64,000 nt of DNA from Phylloscopus collybita. Taxonomy: Eukaryota > Chordata > Aves > Passeriformes > Phylloscopidae. Under the pieces are notes generated by a model that had not been told where the DNA came from, did not search any database, and saw only the letters and a program-made list of their open reading frames with translations. The DNA lies in the NCBI GenBank assembly GCA_027886175.1, contig JAJNNQ010000019.1, positions 17,007,501-17,071,500 of the forward strand, in the 5' to 3' direction. Both the position numbers and the translations under genes were made by a program. Positions 38,701-52,601 of the stretch are shown in pieces. Each line of letters begins with the position of its first letter. Position 1 is the stretch's first letter.

Positions 38701-41700
38701 TTCAGTGTGTTTGGCACATGGGTCTCCCAGTCTGGACAGGAAGAGCAGTGGAGATGATCCCTTTCTGCATTAAAATCTGCTGCCTGTGGTGAGGGAAGCT
38801 CCTCTGCCATGAGGGATACACCTGAAAGTTAAGGCTCAGCTGAAGCTGAGAGCTGTGAGCTGGATGATCATGGCATCCTTCTTCCTGCACATTTGACTCA
38901 AGAGGTGCTGGCTGGCTGCCCCAGCAAAACCAAGGCCCTCCTTCTTTGGAAAACTCTTGCAGGGACTTCACAGATGGTGGATTCTCCTGCAAATATCACC
39001 TTTATGGTGCACTCACAGAGGCACAATGGGCCTCTCCCCAGAGGCCAAGGGGAGTGGACAAGGGTGGGTCTGTAGGAATGGTCCTGGGGAAGAACAAGGC
39101 TGCACCAACCTCTTGCAGGCAGCACCTTGTCCCCTCTCTAGCCTGAGTGGAGACTCCCCAAACTGCCCTTGCTTAATTCTCCACCTCTCTGTGTCTAATT
39201 GCTACCTCTGAAAATTACTTGCAAATGCCATTGATAAAACTGGTCAGCGATTTTTCTGTCCAGATTCTGTTTTCTATTATTCCTGGAAAATATCCCATTC
39301 TTCTAGTTTTTGACCTTAAGACCTATTTTTTTTTTTTCTTTTCTTTTAATAACCCCATTTTGAAAACATCTGCAATTTTCTGCTCTTGGGTTCAGGATGA
39401 ATTGCAGCGAGGTATTTACATGGTAACAAAAATGCAGTAGGATGATTAGTCAAATAAAGCATCTCAAAAAGTACAAACCAAAATAGTTTGAATGACTCAT
39501 TTCTATGATGTTTGCTGGGCACTTATTTCTGAAAATTGAGGGACTTCCACATTTTGCCTTGTACCAGGGCTGGGCAATAGTTATTGTCAATTATTGTTAC
39601 TTTTAATTCATTATCATAGTCTTCCTGCTGGAAGCAAAACTTTTTCTGTCCAGCTGTTGCTCTAAATCTTGCAAGGGTAGGCACATCTCCTTTGCACCCC
39701 CAGATCTTAATTAGAATATGCCAAATTCGTAGCTCTCATAAAGCAATCCGTGCTACAGAAAAATGTGGATGAGCAGGTGCTTCAAAATAACGTGATAAAG
39801 ACAAGCTGTAGCAGAAGGACACAATGCACTGAAGTAAGCAAATGGGAAAAAAAAATAATGTTTCAAGCACGTTGCTTTTTTTTTTTTTTTTTTTTTTTTT
39901 TTTGTGGGAAGGCTGCAAAAGAAGACAGTTCTGTCATTGTCCCCTGACCAGTCCCAGATGATCAGGCTCTGGAGAGCCGCAGGAGACTGGACTCCACAAA
40001 ATCACTGATGGGAAGAAGAGAAAGCAACCAGAATAAACGCCAAGGCCTTCTCCAGAGCAGCTAATCAAGGCATGTTTGCTGCAGAGTGGAGTCCAAACCT
40101 CAGGGACATCCACTGCTGGGCTCAGTGACGACAGCGGCGCGGCTGCGGCCGCAGGGTCTGCGCCGCTGCCTTCACTGAGCCTCTGCTGTTGCAGGAGCAG
40201 CTTCCACACTCTGCTGGGCCTCAGGGGTCTGATACAGTCACAGTGCACTGAGCAGGAGGCACAGACGGGGCCACTTGAACCTGAAAAGGTACCTGATCTG
40301 ATCACCCAAGATAAACAGCGTGCAAAACCCAAGGAAACGAGTCCCGGCTGGTCCGGGGGATTTGGAACAGGATGTGGAGATTTTCACCCCTGGCTCTCCG
40401 CTTCCAAGGACGTTGCAACACCTCCCCACAGGACTGCTGGCACATCCGTGGCACAGTGACGTCCTTGTGGCTGTGCAATGAGCAGCTGCTGCTGACCAAA
40501 TGCCACTGGGAGGGGTGGAACAGCTCCGGATGCCACAGGGCAGCTGAGCAAACAGTGCTGCCAGGAGGACCACGGCCATACAGGATCCCTGGGATATCCA
40601 CACCTTTGGATGGTACTCTGGGAAAGCACGGGGGAGATGGCAGTGTGGCCAACCCTTCAGAATGGTCTTTCTCTTTCCTGGGAAAATCTGCAGGGAACAA
40701 TACACTTGGAGGAGGTGAACATGAGGTTTTGAAAATCGGTGACTGGAATTCATCAGTTAATTTTAAAATGATCTGATCTTTTCTCCTTCTGCTTTGTATT
40801 GCTTTTTATTCTCTCCTTGACTTCCACTTTTTGCCTGAGGTGCTCCAGGCCTCTGACCTCCCTCCCTCACGTAAGGCAGAACTGTCCCCTCAAACCCAAA
40901 GTCTGTTTATCTGTCAGCATTTGTAAATCCTCCAGGCTGATTCTTCTGAGCACCAGTGGTCCAGCAAGATGTGGGGATGTTGCTCTGCAATACTTTTTAA
41001 GTCTTCTGATCCCACACAAGATCCTGGTCCTGGGCAGATCCCTTTGATTCCACTGAACACACAAAAGAGGTGTGAAGAGCATTTTAGTGGGCAGAGAGGG
41101 CTCTGCAGTGATGAGACCTGACTTGCTTGCTTTGTTTGGCTGGGAAGACCCCAACAGCACCTAACGTGTGCCAAGACCTAACTGGGGAAAAGAGCATTTC
41201 TGCTCTTTGGACAGCACAGCCCAGTGGGGCACCCAGCAATAAAAGAGAGGAGCAGCCTCCAAGCACTCTAAGTTGTGCCAAGGACTCACTGGGCTCCAGG
41301 ATGGAGGCAGATCCAAGAGCAGAGGCTGCCAGTCATCCCAACACTCCGTTTGACTGGGTACAACAAACCAGGCACCACTGTTGTGTGTCCCAGCCCAGCT
41401 CAAGGCCTGGAGTCTTGCTTGTGTGCATCCCCTCGATGTGCTGTACTCAAACCTGTCACTGCCCTGGAGTCCAGCTCCTAAGGCCTCTCTGAGCAAAATG
41501 ATCTGGAGAAAGGTCGAGAAATTCTTCTTGTCAAGAGCCTGGGGCTTTTTAATTTACAAGGGCTGCTGAGTCAGTTCTGTCTGTGTGTGGCTCTGTCATT
41601 TCCCAGGTTTATGAGGAAAATTTGCAGAATATTTGAGGCAGGTCCCACTTCTCCCATCTAACTTCCAGGTGGTCTGTTTGCAGGGACAGGATAACAGCAC

Positions 41701-44700
41701 AGATTGCTTTATGTTTAGGTTTCCTTTGACACTAGCATGAGTAGAATTTACTTCAAATTAAGGACAAAATTATGGAAGAACGCAATCCAGAAAGTCACAA
41801 TTTCTGGAACAGATCCAAGTCCATTCTGGGCTCTTCCTCAGTGAAGAAAATGCTTTGTCCAAGGCCTATCTGAAGTGTATTAAAAAGGGAGGGAGGAAGA
41901 GGGATTACAAGCAAATACTTGGTTCCTCAAGATTTAAAAGACCGGGAAGAACACGTTTCTGGGAAGCCTGTTGTAAAATAATAATAAAAAGCCAGCTGCC
42001 AATTTAGGCAATATTTGTTGCAAATCGAGCATGAACCCACATCAGCAGAAGAAATTACTTGAGAACTCATCTGCTGTTTTTGCTCCAGACAGCCAGGGGG
42101 AACATCCACAGGAAGGATTTCCTGTGCTTCTGGACAGCTGCAGGAGTGGAAGCCACTCCACGAAGCTGATGGCTGGATGGTGGCAGGCAGTGAACAAGAA
42201 CACTCTGAGATTCTGGTAGCTGCTGTTGAAAAGGCTGGTGACATCACAAGGGTGCTGAGGGGGTAGAATCCACAGAGCATTCAGTGAGGGAGGGCTGCAA
42301 GCTGGCAGAGGGGGCCAGATGATCCCCAAGGCCCTGCTGACTCTGACTGGAAGAGTGACATGGAAACAGCACATGGACACGTGCTGTTCCTGGCTGGAGC
42401 TGCTCATGTGGCTCTTGTTGACCTCTAAAGCATTTGAACAGGTTGTGAGCAGAACCTACTGATCTCTTCCATGCTTCTAGCCCAGAGGCACAGGGAGGCT
42501 GAAGGGCCAAGGCTGCTGTTGCAGAGATCAGGAATGAACTTTGAAGCCTCTGTCTTTGCCTCCTCTCCTTTCTCCTCCTGCATCTTTCACAAACCACAGC
42601 AGCAGATCTCACGTCTTGGTGCAAGCAGGAAGCTGTGGAACATATCAGCTCTTTGTTTGCAGGCAAGGGTGAAGTCTGCTCATTCATCAGCATCTTCCCC
42701 AAAAACCACTCTTGTCACTGGGAGAGCCGTTTTCTGGGAAACACTCTTCGGTTCAAACGCTTCTGCATTGCTCAATAACTATTATCCTCCAGAATCCAGG
42801 AACCCTAGAATTACACCACTTCAAAAGCCAGGTGTTCTTATCTCCAGTCTGAGATTTCATGATCATGAACAACCAGAGATCTCCTCAAGCAGTAAAATCA
42901 GAGGTGACTGTGCTGTGTCCCCCAGGTTTCTGTGAACATGGAGCCACCTTCTCTGGCAGATGAGCAGTGACAGTGCAGACCTCCCCAGCACCTCCCTCCC
43001 TTTCCACACACACCTGTTCAGTTCCCATCTGGTTTTAGCAATTGGCACCTTGGAACTCCTCAGAAAAGGGCATCGTTTTACCATCTGCAAAGTGAGGAAC
43101 TCAGGCTTTCAAGTGATATGAAATAATTAGGTCTGTTTGGTGTGGCACATAAAATCTTAATGGAATCCATCACTGAGCATTCCCTCTGTTCATCAGCTGT
43201 CAGAGCAGCCTGGTCGGAAGGTAGGCTGGAATTACTTTGGTTGAAACAATCTGTCTGCTGAAGACGTTTGACAGCTACCACAGTATTCTTCATTAGGAAA
43301 AAGTGATTCTTATGTATGCTAGGAGTTTAGGTAGCTCTTGTTGTAATTAGAAATTGATCCCATTTGAATCTTGATCTGGTTTTAAGTTCTTCCCAGAAGA
43401 AATAGTCTTGAAATCGATGCTTCTGCCACGGGCACATTGCTTACAGAGGTATGGATTCAGACACTCCTCCACACGTCAAGGGTTCAGCCCTCCCCAGAAT
43501 GGAAAGACTGGAATTTCTGGGGCTTCCTGGGCTACAGCTATCCCAGAATGGTGGCTGTGACTTAACCATCATGTGGGACTTCCCTCATGTTTCCTGTGGG
43601 GAACACTGACAAAGGGGAGCCCACGGTGCCACCAAGAAGCCCATGGCAGTGACAGCTACACTAAAGCACAGGGCTGTGCTGGGCAAGGGCTGCTCCCACT
43701 CCATGTGCATGGGAAATATGGAAGCCACAGATTCTGGTTTCTGTCCTACCCAGCTCTTTCTGTGTCTAAGGGGCAAGTCTGGGAGAAGTGAGAGATGCTC
43801 CTTCCACCACAGCTGAGCCTGTGCTGGAAAGTGAGAGCACAAGAGCTCAGCAGGATACATGACCTTTCCACATGGCCTTTTCTGCTGCTCCCTGCAGAAA
43901 CAAAGGAGTACTGGGCAAAGGCAGGAGCTGTGCTCAGCGTGATCCAGCCCACAGGCTTTCCACGAGGGGTGAGGGTTGAGTTCAGGTGCATCCTCCAAGG
44001 CCTGAGGTACGTGATGGGCATCACATCCTGCGGTGCTGCTGGGCTGACATCCCCAGATGTAAACACCTTTGGCTGTGTGTCTCCACTGAGAGGTCTCTGG
44101 GTTCCAAAGGGAGAAAATTGTCAGCTCTGGGCTTCTCCAAGCTGGGCAGTGATGCCTGGGTCACCAGGTGAGCTCAGAAGAGAATTCCATCTGCTCAGTG
44201 AATGCACGCCCAGGGCACCACCTCCTGCTCACTGTGCAGGAGCCCAGGGGCAGATACAGGTGAGCTCTGGGCACCTGCAGCTCCAGCAAACAGACTGCAC
44301 AGCTCATCCACAGGCACTGTTAGGCTTGGGGGGTGAGGTGTGAGATCCTATTGGGCTTTCTGGCTCTGAACCAGGGGTGGAAAAGTCTCACATCCCGTTC
44401 CACATCCCTCACTTCGAACTCTTCAAAGCTCATTTTAAGGATAACTTAGTACACATCTCTGGTTTTCCCAGCAGGTTTGAAGGGGGGAACAAACATCCCA
44501 CAGGGGCCACAAAGCTGCACAGAGAGGGGAGCAGCTGGGGGTTAACCCTGGCCCACGAGATACAGGAGAGGTCAGGGCAGCTCTCAGAGAGGGATCCCTC
44601 CAGTCAGAGGGGAGGGAGGAGGCTCTGCCCTGTCAAGGTGCCCTCGATGTGAGGATGGGATGTGTCAGCCCAGGGAGACCAAAAGGGACCCAAATTCCCC

Positions 44701-44997
44701 TGAAGCTGCAGAGGAGAAAGGGGAGAAAGGGAAAAGAAACAGCCAGGACAAACATATTCTTAGAGGGAGAAAAGCCAGGAAAAGTGAACAGTGACACGCA
44801 CACAAAAAAGGAAAACACGAATCCTTGCCCCCCCACCCCACCCCTGCCCCTCTAGTGCCCCTTTCTGAACCTGCACAGCCCAAACTCCAATTGCCAGGAG
44901 AATTTCAGAGCTCCCCCCACTCTGGCAAGTTGCACAAAGGTCTCCTTTCCCTCGGCCAAGAAATTTCCATATTGACACAAGAACTCCACTCACTTAC
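35800..44997 (-). other. NRG2: NRG2 intron
   Basis: A 9.2-kb intron. It contains a C-rich run near 38438, a T28 tract at 39876, and a short CpG-dense stretch with a NotI site near 40125-40172. The open frames here, including 160 codons at 37545-38027 (-), show no recognisable domain. Confidence 0.75.
39876..39903. repeat. T28 tract
   Basis: A run of 28 T in an NRG2 intron. Confidence 0.93.
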
Positions 44998-45118
44998 TTG
45001 CACGACAGCTGATTAATCCCCTCAATGTAGTAGCACACCCCTCCATTGACACAATAGGACTTGGCTGTTTCGTTGCATTTTCTGGCATGCCCGGACCAGG
45101 AGGAGAGAGTTGTGGTTA
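44998..45118 (-). CDS. NRG2: NRG2 EGF-domain N-terminal exon
   Basis: 121 nt: two bases, 39 codons, two bases. It reads TTTLSSWSGHARKCNETAKS, then YCVNGGVCYYIEGINQLSC, plus a split Lys. It carries Cys1 to Cys4 of the six-cysteine EGF fold, the VNGGVC motif common to neuregulins, and an NET glycosylation sequon. The acceptor is TTTTCCCTGCAG and the donor GTAAGT. The split first codon becomes Val when joined to the Ig exon, or Leu when joined to the spacer cassette. Confidence 0.97.
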
Positions 45119-47858
45119 CTGCAGGGAAAACAAAAACACACACAAAAAGGATATATTGTTATTTCCTTTGTTGGGCAATTCTGCTTCCTCAGATGATTTT
45201 CTACGAGTTCATTTGCCAAAGTAAAATCCCCAGAGCTACAAACCTTAGCCTGTGCCTTCAGACCCACCTTCAGGTCCCAGGGCTGAAACTTGACCCTTCC
45301 TTTCCCAGCAAAAAGGGCCAAGTGAGTGAGGAGTTGAAGACTCATCTTCCTCTCAGCAGCCAGCACGTAGTACAATATCATTTTTTTGGCAAACTGTAGG
45401 GAAGTGCCCCTTTCCCACTGTCCTTGCCCCTCCCTCATGCTCGGAATGCTGTGCCAGCAGGCAAGCAGGGGGTCAGGAAGGAGAGGAGCTGCAGAGTCAC
45501 AGTGACATGCTGCTGAGGCCTGAGTACATCAGGACACTGCACCCAGACCCTGAGGTGCTGCAGGGAACTTTGTGTTGCTCCACACCTCTGTCAGGTGAGT
45601 TTGCAGAGCCAGGAGCAGGTCTGGCACAAGCAAGAACACCTCCCCTTTCCTGAGCGTTTCTCTGTCCTGCCACACCAGCAGAAGTGCAGCAGGAGAAGTC
45701 AGCCCCAGCTCATGCTGTGAGGGAGGCACCATGACTCAAGTTTCCTGGGATACAGGTGCTTTTCCAAACCTGAACTTCTTTCTAGAGAAAAGCTTTACAG
45801 TCCTGTAAGCTACTAGAAAACCTGAAGGCGGTCTGCAGAAATTCACTGTAATTCCTGTCTCTGAGAGACTCTGATGAGCTTACAGCCCAAAGCAGAGTCT
45901 CCAAAGGTAAAACAAAGGCTTCCAGGAAGGAAAAAAAAAACAGTTGTTAGAGCACTGACACAGGTTACAGAAGGTGAGCAGCTCTGGGGAATGCAGATCC
46001 ATCTTCACATAAGTCTGAGAAGTGTTGGGCACTAAAAAGCCTGGATTTTTTACAACTGATTACTTAAACTCATTAAAAATAGTTCTCTTTCCTGGACTAC
46101 CCACCTTGCTCAGACCCTATCACAGCTGCACCTCCAGCAGTGTGGCTCCTGCCTACTTTGCAGCACTTTTTATGCTGCAGTCAAGGCTTCTGAGGAGATA
46201 TTCTCTTCCATCCTGTTTTCCAAAGCATCAACGAGCCTCGTGGAGAGGTTAGTGACACCAGCACTGAGACTGAACTCCTCACTGACACGAGATTCAACGA
46301 GGAAAGCTTGAACCAGAGCCAGGCAGGAGCAAATCAGAGCCACAGCTGGAGCAGCAGGGCAAGCCATGGCCAGTCCTGGAGGGAGCCAGGGGTGCTCCCC
46401 ACTCCTCTGTCCTCATCCCACCTCTGCAGGGGCTCCAAGGCTGCCTCTGGCTTCAGCCCACATGCCAGAGCCAAGGGCTGCATTCCCACCTCCAGCTCCA
46501 GCCCAGCACCTGCTGGGAATATCTGGGCTCTCCCAGGCAGAGGAGGGCTCCCAGCACCTGGTGCAGGCTCTCACATGTGAGTGATGCTTGGCACACCAGC
46601 AGCCAAGAGCAGTTTGTTCTGGCTCTCAGGCTTTTGGGGTCCGTGCCTCTCTGAAGAAGGAGATTCCCAGAGGGCTGTGCCCAGCTGGAGCAGCCCAGGC
46701 TGTTTGTTACCTGTGCTGGGCTCAGGGCAGGGCCAAGCTGGCTGCTCCAGTTTGGTTGAAGCCATGTGCTGTCCCATCCATTGTCTCCCATTCCCACAAG
46801 GAAGTGGATGCTTCCCACTGCCAGGCCAGGGCTGTGCACGGAGCAGAGCTATTTCCACACTTTGCCTTGAATAACCATTGCCTCTGGCTCTGTCTTTTCA
46901 CACTTACCCAGGGCACAGCGAGTTGTCCCAAAGTGCTCTGCTAAACGAGACAGGGAAAACGCTCCAGCAGAGACCCAAAATGCTCACAGCCCTGGGACAG
47001 CAGCTGCTCCCTGAGGGCACGTCCTGCCAGCCAGCTGGGAGCCAAATGTGGACAGCAGTGTGCACACCCTGGAGTGCTGGAGCAGAGGATGGCTTGACCA
47101 AGCCTCCAGTGGAGCTCTTTCAGAAATCTGAATCCCACACTTCTGCAGGAAATTCAGCACTCCCTCCCAGTTAAGATTAATGGTAACTAAAAGCCAAAGC
47201 CATTATGAGCCTGTGTAATTTATCTGGGGAATGCAGGCTCATTATACAGACAAGACTTTATAATTTATACCTTTACAAGATAGTAGCACATTTCTGCTCA
47301 GCAGAGGAGGGCTGTGGGTCTCTGATAAGTGTGGGTCTCTGCAAGTGTACCATTGGATCAGGGAGCACTGAAACTTCATCAGCCAAAGGGCTGGTGCAAA
47401 TTGAAAGGCAAGTGGATGAGGAACAAGCACAGGCTGCAGGGAGCTGTCACCCCTGCAACCAGCAAATACACCACTGGGTAGCAAGCAAAATGATCCATCT
47501 GGCAAAGCTTCACACCATAAACCCTACAGGGAATGATTTTGGAGCAAGCCTTGCCACAGCAAGAGAGGGGCAGAGAGGGAGAACTGAAAACAGAGTCCAG
47601 AAACCTCCCTGTAGGAAACACCCCAGATAAGAAGATACCCAACCCACCAAGAAAGGTGGATGGGAAGATGCAGTGCTGTGTGAGACACCAGGGAGGATTA
47701 CAGTGCTCATCAGCCAGAGATTGCATGAGATCTTCATCCCATAGGAACAGTTTTGTCCCTTTTAAACGGGTAAAAAAGAGCCTGACCTGACTGAGGCTTG
47801 GGCATGTCGGGCACTTCTGGGGAGAGCTGTCAGTAGAGCTGTGCCTGTCAGGAAAATA

Positions 47859-47902
47859 CATGGTTGATCACCTCCTAGATCATGGTTGATCACCACCTAG
47901 AA
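47859..47902. repeat. Direct duplication, 2 x 22 bp
   Basis: Two adjacent copies of a 22-bp unit starting 'catggttgatcacc' differ at two or so positions. Each contains the palindrome TGATCA. Confidence 0.9.
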
Positions 47903-48279
47903 GCATCCTGCTAATGTCATCATCCCTTAAACCCTGTTTCCTCCAAGCACCTTGCCTTTTATCCCAAAGAAGCAGAAAGTGTTTCAAAACTGAATCATGG
48001 AATCATATTACTGCAGTCCATTTGTCAGCACAGAGATGTGGCAAAGGCCACAGAGTGAGGCAGCTCCCTGTTGAGAAGAGAGCATCAGGAAATTTTAGAC
48101 GATAAGACTGGTCAAACCAAAGTTGACCAACACTTGCCCAACAGTGGCAAAGCTTAAAAAAAGATCAGCACAAGCATGCAGTGATAATCTTCCCGAGGCC
48201 ATCCAGGATGGGCAGCTCAGAGACAACCCAAGGCAGCCACAGTGATGTCACACTTAGTGGACTTTGTTGGCTCCTTCCA

Positions 48280-48500
48280 CTGACATGTTCAGCTGCTGTT
48301 TGAACAAATCTAATCTTGTAGCATCCACAATATTTGTGACAAGAGCTCCAGGGCTATGCACACAGCATGCAAGGCCACATCTCCATTTAATTCTTTTAAC
48401 CTGCCCTTTCCTGGTTCTTGTATTAGAAAAAAACTAGTCACTATCCCCCCTTGTTTCCCCTGTGCTGCCTGAGGCATTACAGGCACAGCCAGCATCTCCT
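48280..48500 (-). mobile_element. Old CR1-like LINE relic
   Basis: The + strand carries reverse-complement motifs of an old reptile/bird CR1 subfamily: 'cttgtagcatccacaatatt', then 'tgacaagagctccagggcta', 'cttttaacctgccctttcct' and 'ggttcttgtattagaaaaaa'. The match is to my memory of the consensus and is clearly diverged, so the ends are approximate. Confidence 0.6.
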
Positions 48501-49720
48501 TCCCTAGCTGGGAAGCAATGATCTCTTTTTATTCTTTTTTGGGTCATCCCTGGTTCTGTTTTTCTCTTTGAAAATAGCGAGACCATACTGCACACATGGT
48601 ATTTATGGGATATTTATCCCAGTCATAGGCATTCCTAATGGGTTTTTTTGTGAGGTTTGATGTACTCAGTACAGATCTTTCTCCCTTATAACCCTGAAAT
48701 CTCACTGCTGGGTGGTAACACAGAGTCTAGAGCCTTCCAAGGTGCCTGATCACCCTGGGATGTTGCTGCAGCTGGGGCTTCACGTTCCTGAGAGCAACTA
48801 TTTAGGGAGCAAGGATGGAGAGACCAGCCAAGCTCTAGGGGAAGGACAAAGGGAAGCAAAAGGCCTTACTTGGAAAATGTTAATTGTTCCTGGGCTGAAA
48901 CTCTGACACCATGTGGCTGCAGATCACACACAAGCACCTCGAAGTGTGATGCCAAAAGAGATTTCAGTGGGTTTCCACCAGACTAGTGGGATAATTCCCA
49001 GAATCACAAGTTACTTTGTGTTTAGCTCTATTCTCCATCAGCCTGGGCCACTGCAAGTACTTTAACAACTGCATGCCTGGTCCAGAGTCATCTGAGATGC
49101 TGGATGTTTATAAAGTGAACCTCACACACAGTTTATTTACAGATAAATAACGTGCAGGTACTTTCACCTCTGTGCCAAACACTACACAGCTGTGCCTGGT
49201 GATCCAGAAATTACTTCCCACAGCTATTTCACATTAACTGCTGTACACCAGGCAGACTTTACCCCCCCATGGGCTGGTATGGCAGAACAAGTCTTTCATT
49301 TGGCCTCCAGCACAACTCCATCTATCCCAAATGACTTGGAAAGTTAAAAAATTGCTGAGATGAGTGGAGAACTGAATAAGCCAGGGAGCAGTTTTGGGTG
49401 GTAGCAGAGTGGAACAGGACTCATGAAGGCAGTGGGACGTGATGAGGGGGTTTTGCAGTAACCCCAGTCATGTACCAAGAACCTCCCCAGGTACTTCAAC
49501 AAATTAAAGCAGAAAACCTCATGCAGGAAAGTGCATGAGGCAAGCAAGTGGTGACATTTCCTTTTGCCAAGGGAATAAATGGGAATAAGCGAGGTGCCCC
49601 TGAGACACAGTGGCAAACTGGTCAGAAAGCCCCTGCAGGGTGAGAGAAGGGTTGGATCAGCTCACCCATCAGCAGGTCAGATCTCCAGCTGGTCTTCAGT
49701 CCCAGGACTGAGAACAAAGC

Positions 49721-49747
49721 AGGAGGGAGGGAGGGAGGGAGGGAGGT
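49721..49747. repeat. (GGGA)n microsatellite
   Basis: A tetranucleotide run inside a longer purine-rich stretch (about 49715-49830) in an NRG2 intron. Confidence 0.93.
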
Positions 49748-51948
49748 GAAGACAAAGAAGAGAGGGGGATAAGGAGGTGAAGAAAAGAGGGGAGTAAGGA
49801 AGTGAGGACAGGGAAAAGAGGGCTGCCTCTTGATGATGTGTTTGTGAATGATCTGCAGCCACGTTTTATTGTTGCTGCCCCAGCCAGTGAGGACAGAGCA
49901 GCATAAACACACGAGAGATTCAGAGCACTGGAGTCATTCAGAGAGTCTGTTTTCCACATGCCTCAGTTATTCTGGACTATCATCAATGACAGGGCAACAG
50001 AGAAGAGAGCCAGGGGCAGTGACTCTGCCAGGTGGACTTCCCTTCACACAACCCATCTACGCAGAAAGGCCATTAATGATTGTGCAGGGATTCTTACACA
50101 ATTCCTGCCACGCACGTCATTTAACCTTTGCAGGCAGCTCACCAGCCTGTTCTCAGAAGTCTGGTGAAATACCCCCCCTGCAAAGAGTTAATTAATGCAG
50201 CTTGGACTATAAATTATAGTTAATTTTTCACGAACTACAGCTACTGTCGAGGAGGGCAGGGAGACAGTGATGGTTTCACCACTCCTTTTCTTCTTTATAA
50301 ATAACTCTGGCTGGTGGGTTCATAGAGTACAGACACTTCATTCTCTCAATATTTAGACATTCAGTTAGACAGATGAACTCAGCTGGTTGGGGAGTGTATA
50401 CAGATTGCCTGCTCTGTATATGCCTCATGTACTTGCTGATAAAACACAGAATGGCTGAGGTTCCTCTTGAAAGAGTTCATCCAACTGCTTGTTAGAAGAA
50501 CATGGATGAGAAGGTGTCTGGCCAAGATATTCCTTGGTTGTGGTGCTGTAATCCTGGTGCAAGCCACACTAAACCCATGATTTACACTGATTAATACATG
50601 GAGGGGCTGGTGAACCTCACCACTCCCTCTGTGGCAGATTTCTGTGTCTCTGATACAACACCTCCTCTCTCAATAAACCTAAGCAGAGTCTGGATGCTCC
50701 CAGCTGTTATCTGAACACAAAATCAGAAAGGGCCTGTGCACACTGGGGCTTGCCTGACAGCAGACTGGGGACTCTGGAGCTCATAAAAATTCTGCTGCTG
50801 CGTGTTTATTCATTTGGAAATGACCAAATATTTACCCCCGCATTTTATTGAAATGCATCCTGCTGGAATCATGTTTCCAGTCCCCGAGGGGATCGTTAGG
50901 ATCAATAGCTGCAGACTAGGAGCTCATCCCAAGATACAAATACCAAACTGCAAGGCACTCATCTTGGAGCATCAGATGCTGATGATCAAAACAGCACAGG
51001 TTGCATTCCCCACCTCTCCCCTGTGCACTGAACAGGGGTTTCACTAAGAAACGAGTTTAAAGGTTTCTGAGCACTCAGGGGCTGCCTGTTTCCATGGGAC
51101 AGGCAGTCATTGCAGGGGCAAAGTCCTGTGCTATTGTCAAGCTTCTAGTTGCTCCTCTGGAATGATCTCTGCAGCTTTATGAGGGAGCCCTTCCTATGCT
51201 CTTCTCTACCACAGGGGTCTGAAAATGCACATGGCAGCAGCGCAGCATTTCGTTTTCCCAAATCCCCACCATCAATTGTAATAGCAGCAACATGATACTT
51301 CAATGAGGGGATTTGTTCAACAACCTAAAAATCCTTTTGCAGAGCCAATGCCAGCGTGAAAGCTTCTCAGGCAGGGCAGCTGAAGCCCAAGAAGTGAAGC
51401 AACACACCAGGATCCCAGGATGGAGCCAGAAGAGCAGACCCCTGGTCCAGAGCCCAGTTCTGAAGGCTGAGCTTATCCTCAGTGCTCCCAGGGGGCATCA
51501 GCTCCCACCCCACACTTCATCCTGCCCTTCTTTGCCTTTAGAGTCACTGCCTGTTGTTTTACACCACACCTCGAGCGGCAGCTGCGTGACTACTTAAAAA
51601 ATACACAGCGTGCAAGATGGGCAATGAGCAGGAGCTGGCAGCTGCCAGGCACCACACAGCTCTCTGCAGACTGGCAGTGAGATCACCACGTCCACCTCAA
51701 GGTTCCGTGCCTGCGTGTGTGCAGGTTCTGCTCAATTACAACCACACCTCCAGCAATGGGGTTTAAATTGTCTGAGCAAATGCCACGCCAGGAGTTATTT
51801 TTAGCCTAATAACTGCTCTGTTCACATGTCTGGACTTGTGTCTGCTCTGCCCGTGCTCTGGGCTGGCTGGACACCCTTCAGCTCCAAAGCCAGAGCACCT
51901 GCAGCACCGGTGGCTTCAGGAGAGCTCAGGGGCCTCAGGCTGGAGGGG

Positions 51949-52601
51949 TGTCCTAGGGTGTATTGTATCCCCTATCAACTGTCCTGTTTGTGTTGGATAT
52001 TGTGTTCTGCACCTTTCAGACTGGTTCCAAGAGCAAAGAGGGGGAGAGAAGAAGCGTGGGGTTTGTTTGCAGAACCTGCACTCACTCCTCCACACTCTGC
52101 TCCTGGCCTGCAGCACGGACAGACAACAGGACAGAGATCTCCTGTGCTTTTAGTTAGTTTACCTAGCTGAGGCAGAGAAGTTCCCTGGACTGGTTCTTTT
52201 TTTTCCCTTTTCTTGGGACTGTTTAAACCTGCTCTGGACTGAAAAACCCAGAGAGACACCAGGATCTCACGCCTGTGGCCTACCGGGGCCTGGGCCTTGG
52301 CATTTTCCAGCGCTGGAGGGATTGATAAGAGACTGAGTGAGCCAAGCTGCACCCACAGCAAGGACTCTCTCAATTTTGCCATCTCCCTTCACAGTGGTGA
52401 GAGGTTTTGCTGTTCCATGCTATTCATTTTTTGTGCTTGTGGGCACTTTGCTTGTTGAATAAATAGCTTTTTTCACTTTTCTCTAAGGAGATTTTTTAAT
52501 TTTTTTTCCCCAGACCAGTTTGGGGAGGGGCTGTTTGGGTTTTCTTTCCCAGAGGGACCCCATTCAGAGGTTTCCTCCTAAATTTGCCCTAAACCAGGAC
52601 A
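51949..52601 (+). mobile_element. Solo LTR of an avian endogenous retrovirus
   Basis: A 653-bp element starts TGTCCT and ends AGGACA, a perfect 6-bp terminal inverted repeat. It is flanked by AGGGG (51944-51948) and AGGAG (52602-52606), a 5-bp target duplication with one difference. A 5-bp duplication suggests an ERVL-like origin. Internally it has an AATAAA at 52458-52463 followed by a T-rich stretch and a likely U5. No retroviral coding sequence adjoins it, so it is the product of LTR-LTR recombination. It is sense on the + strand and antisense to NRG2. Confidence 0.85.
52458..52463 (+). promoter_or_regulatory. Polyadenylation signal inside the solo LTR
   Basis: 'ttgttgaataaatagctttt' is the R-region polyadenylation signal of the LTR. 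It marks the + strand as the element's sense strand. Confidence 0.7.
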
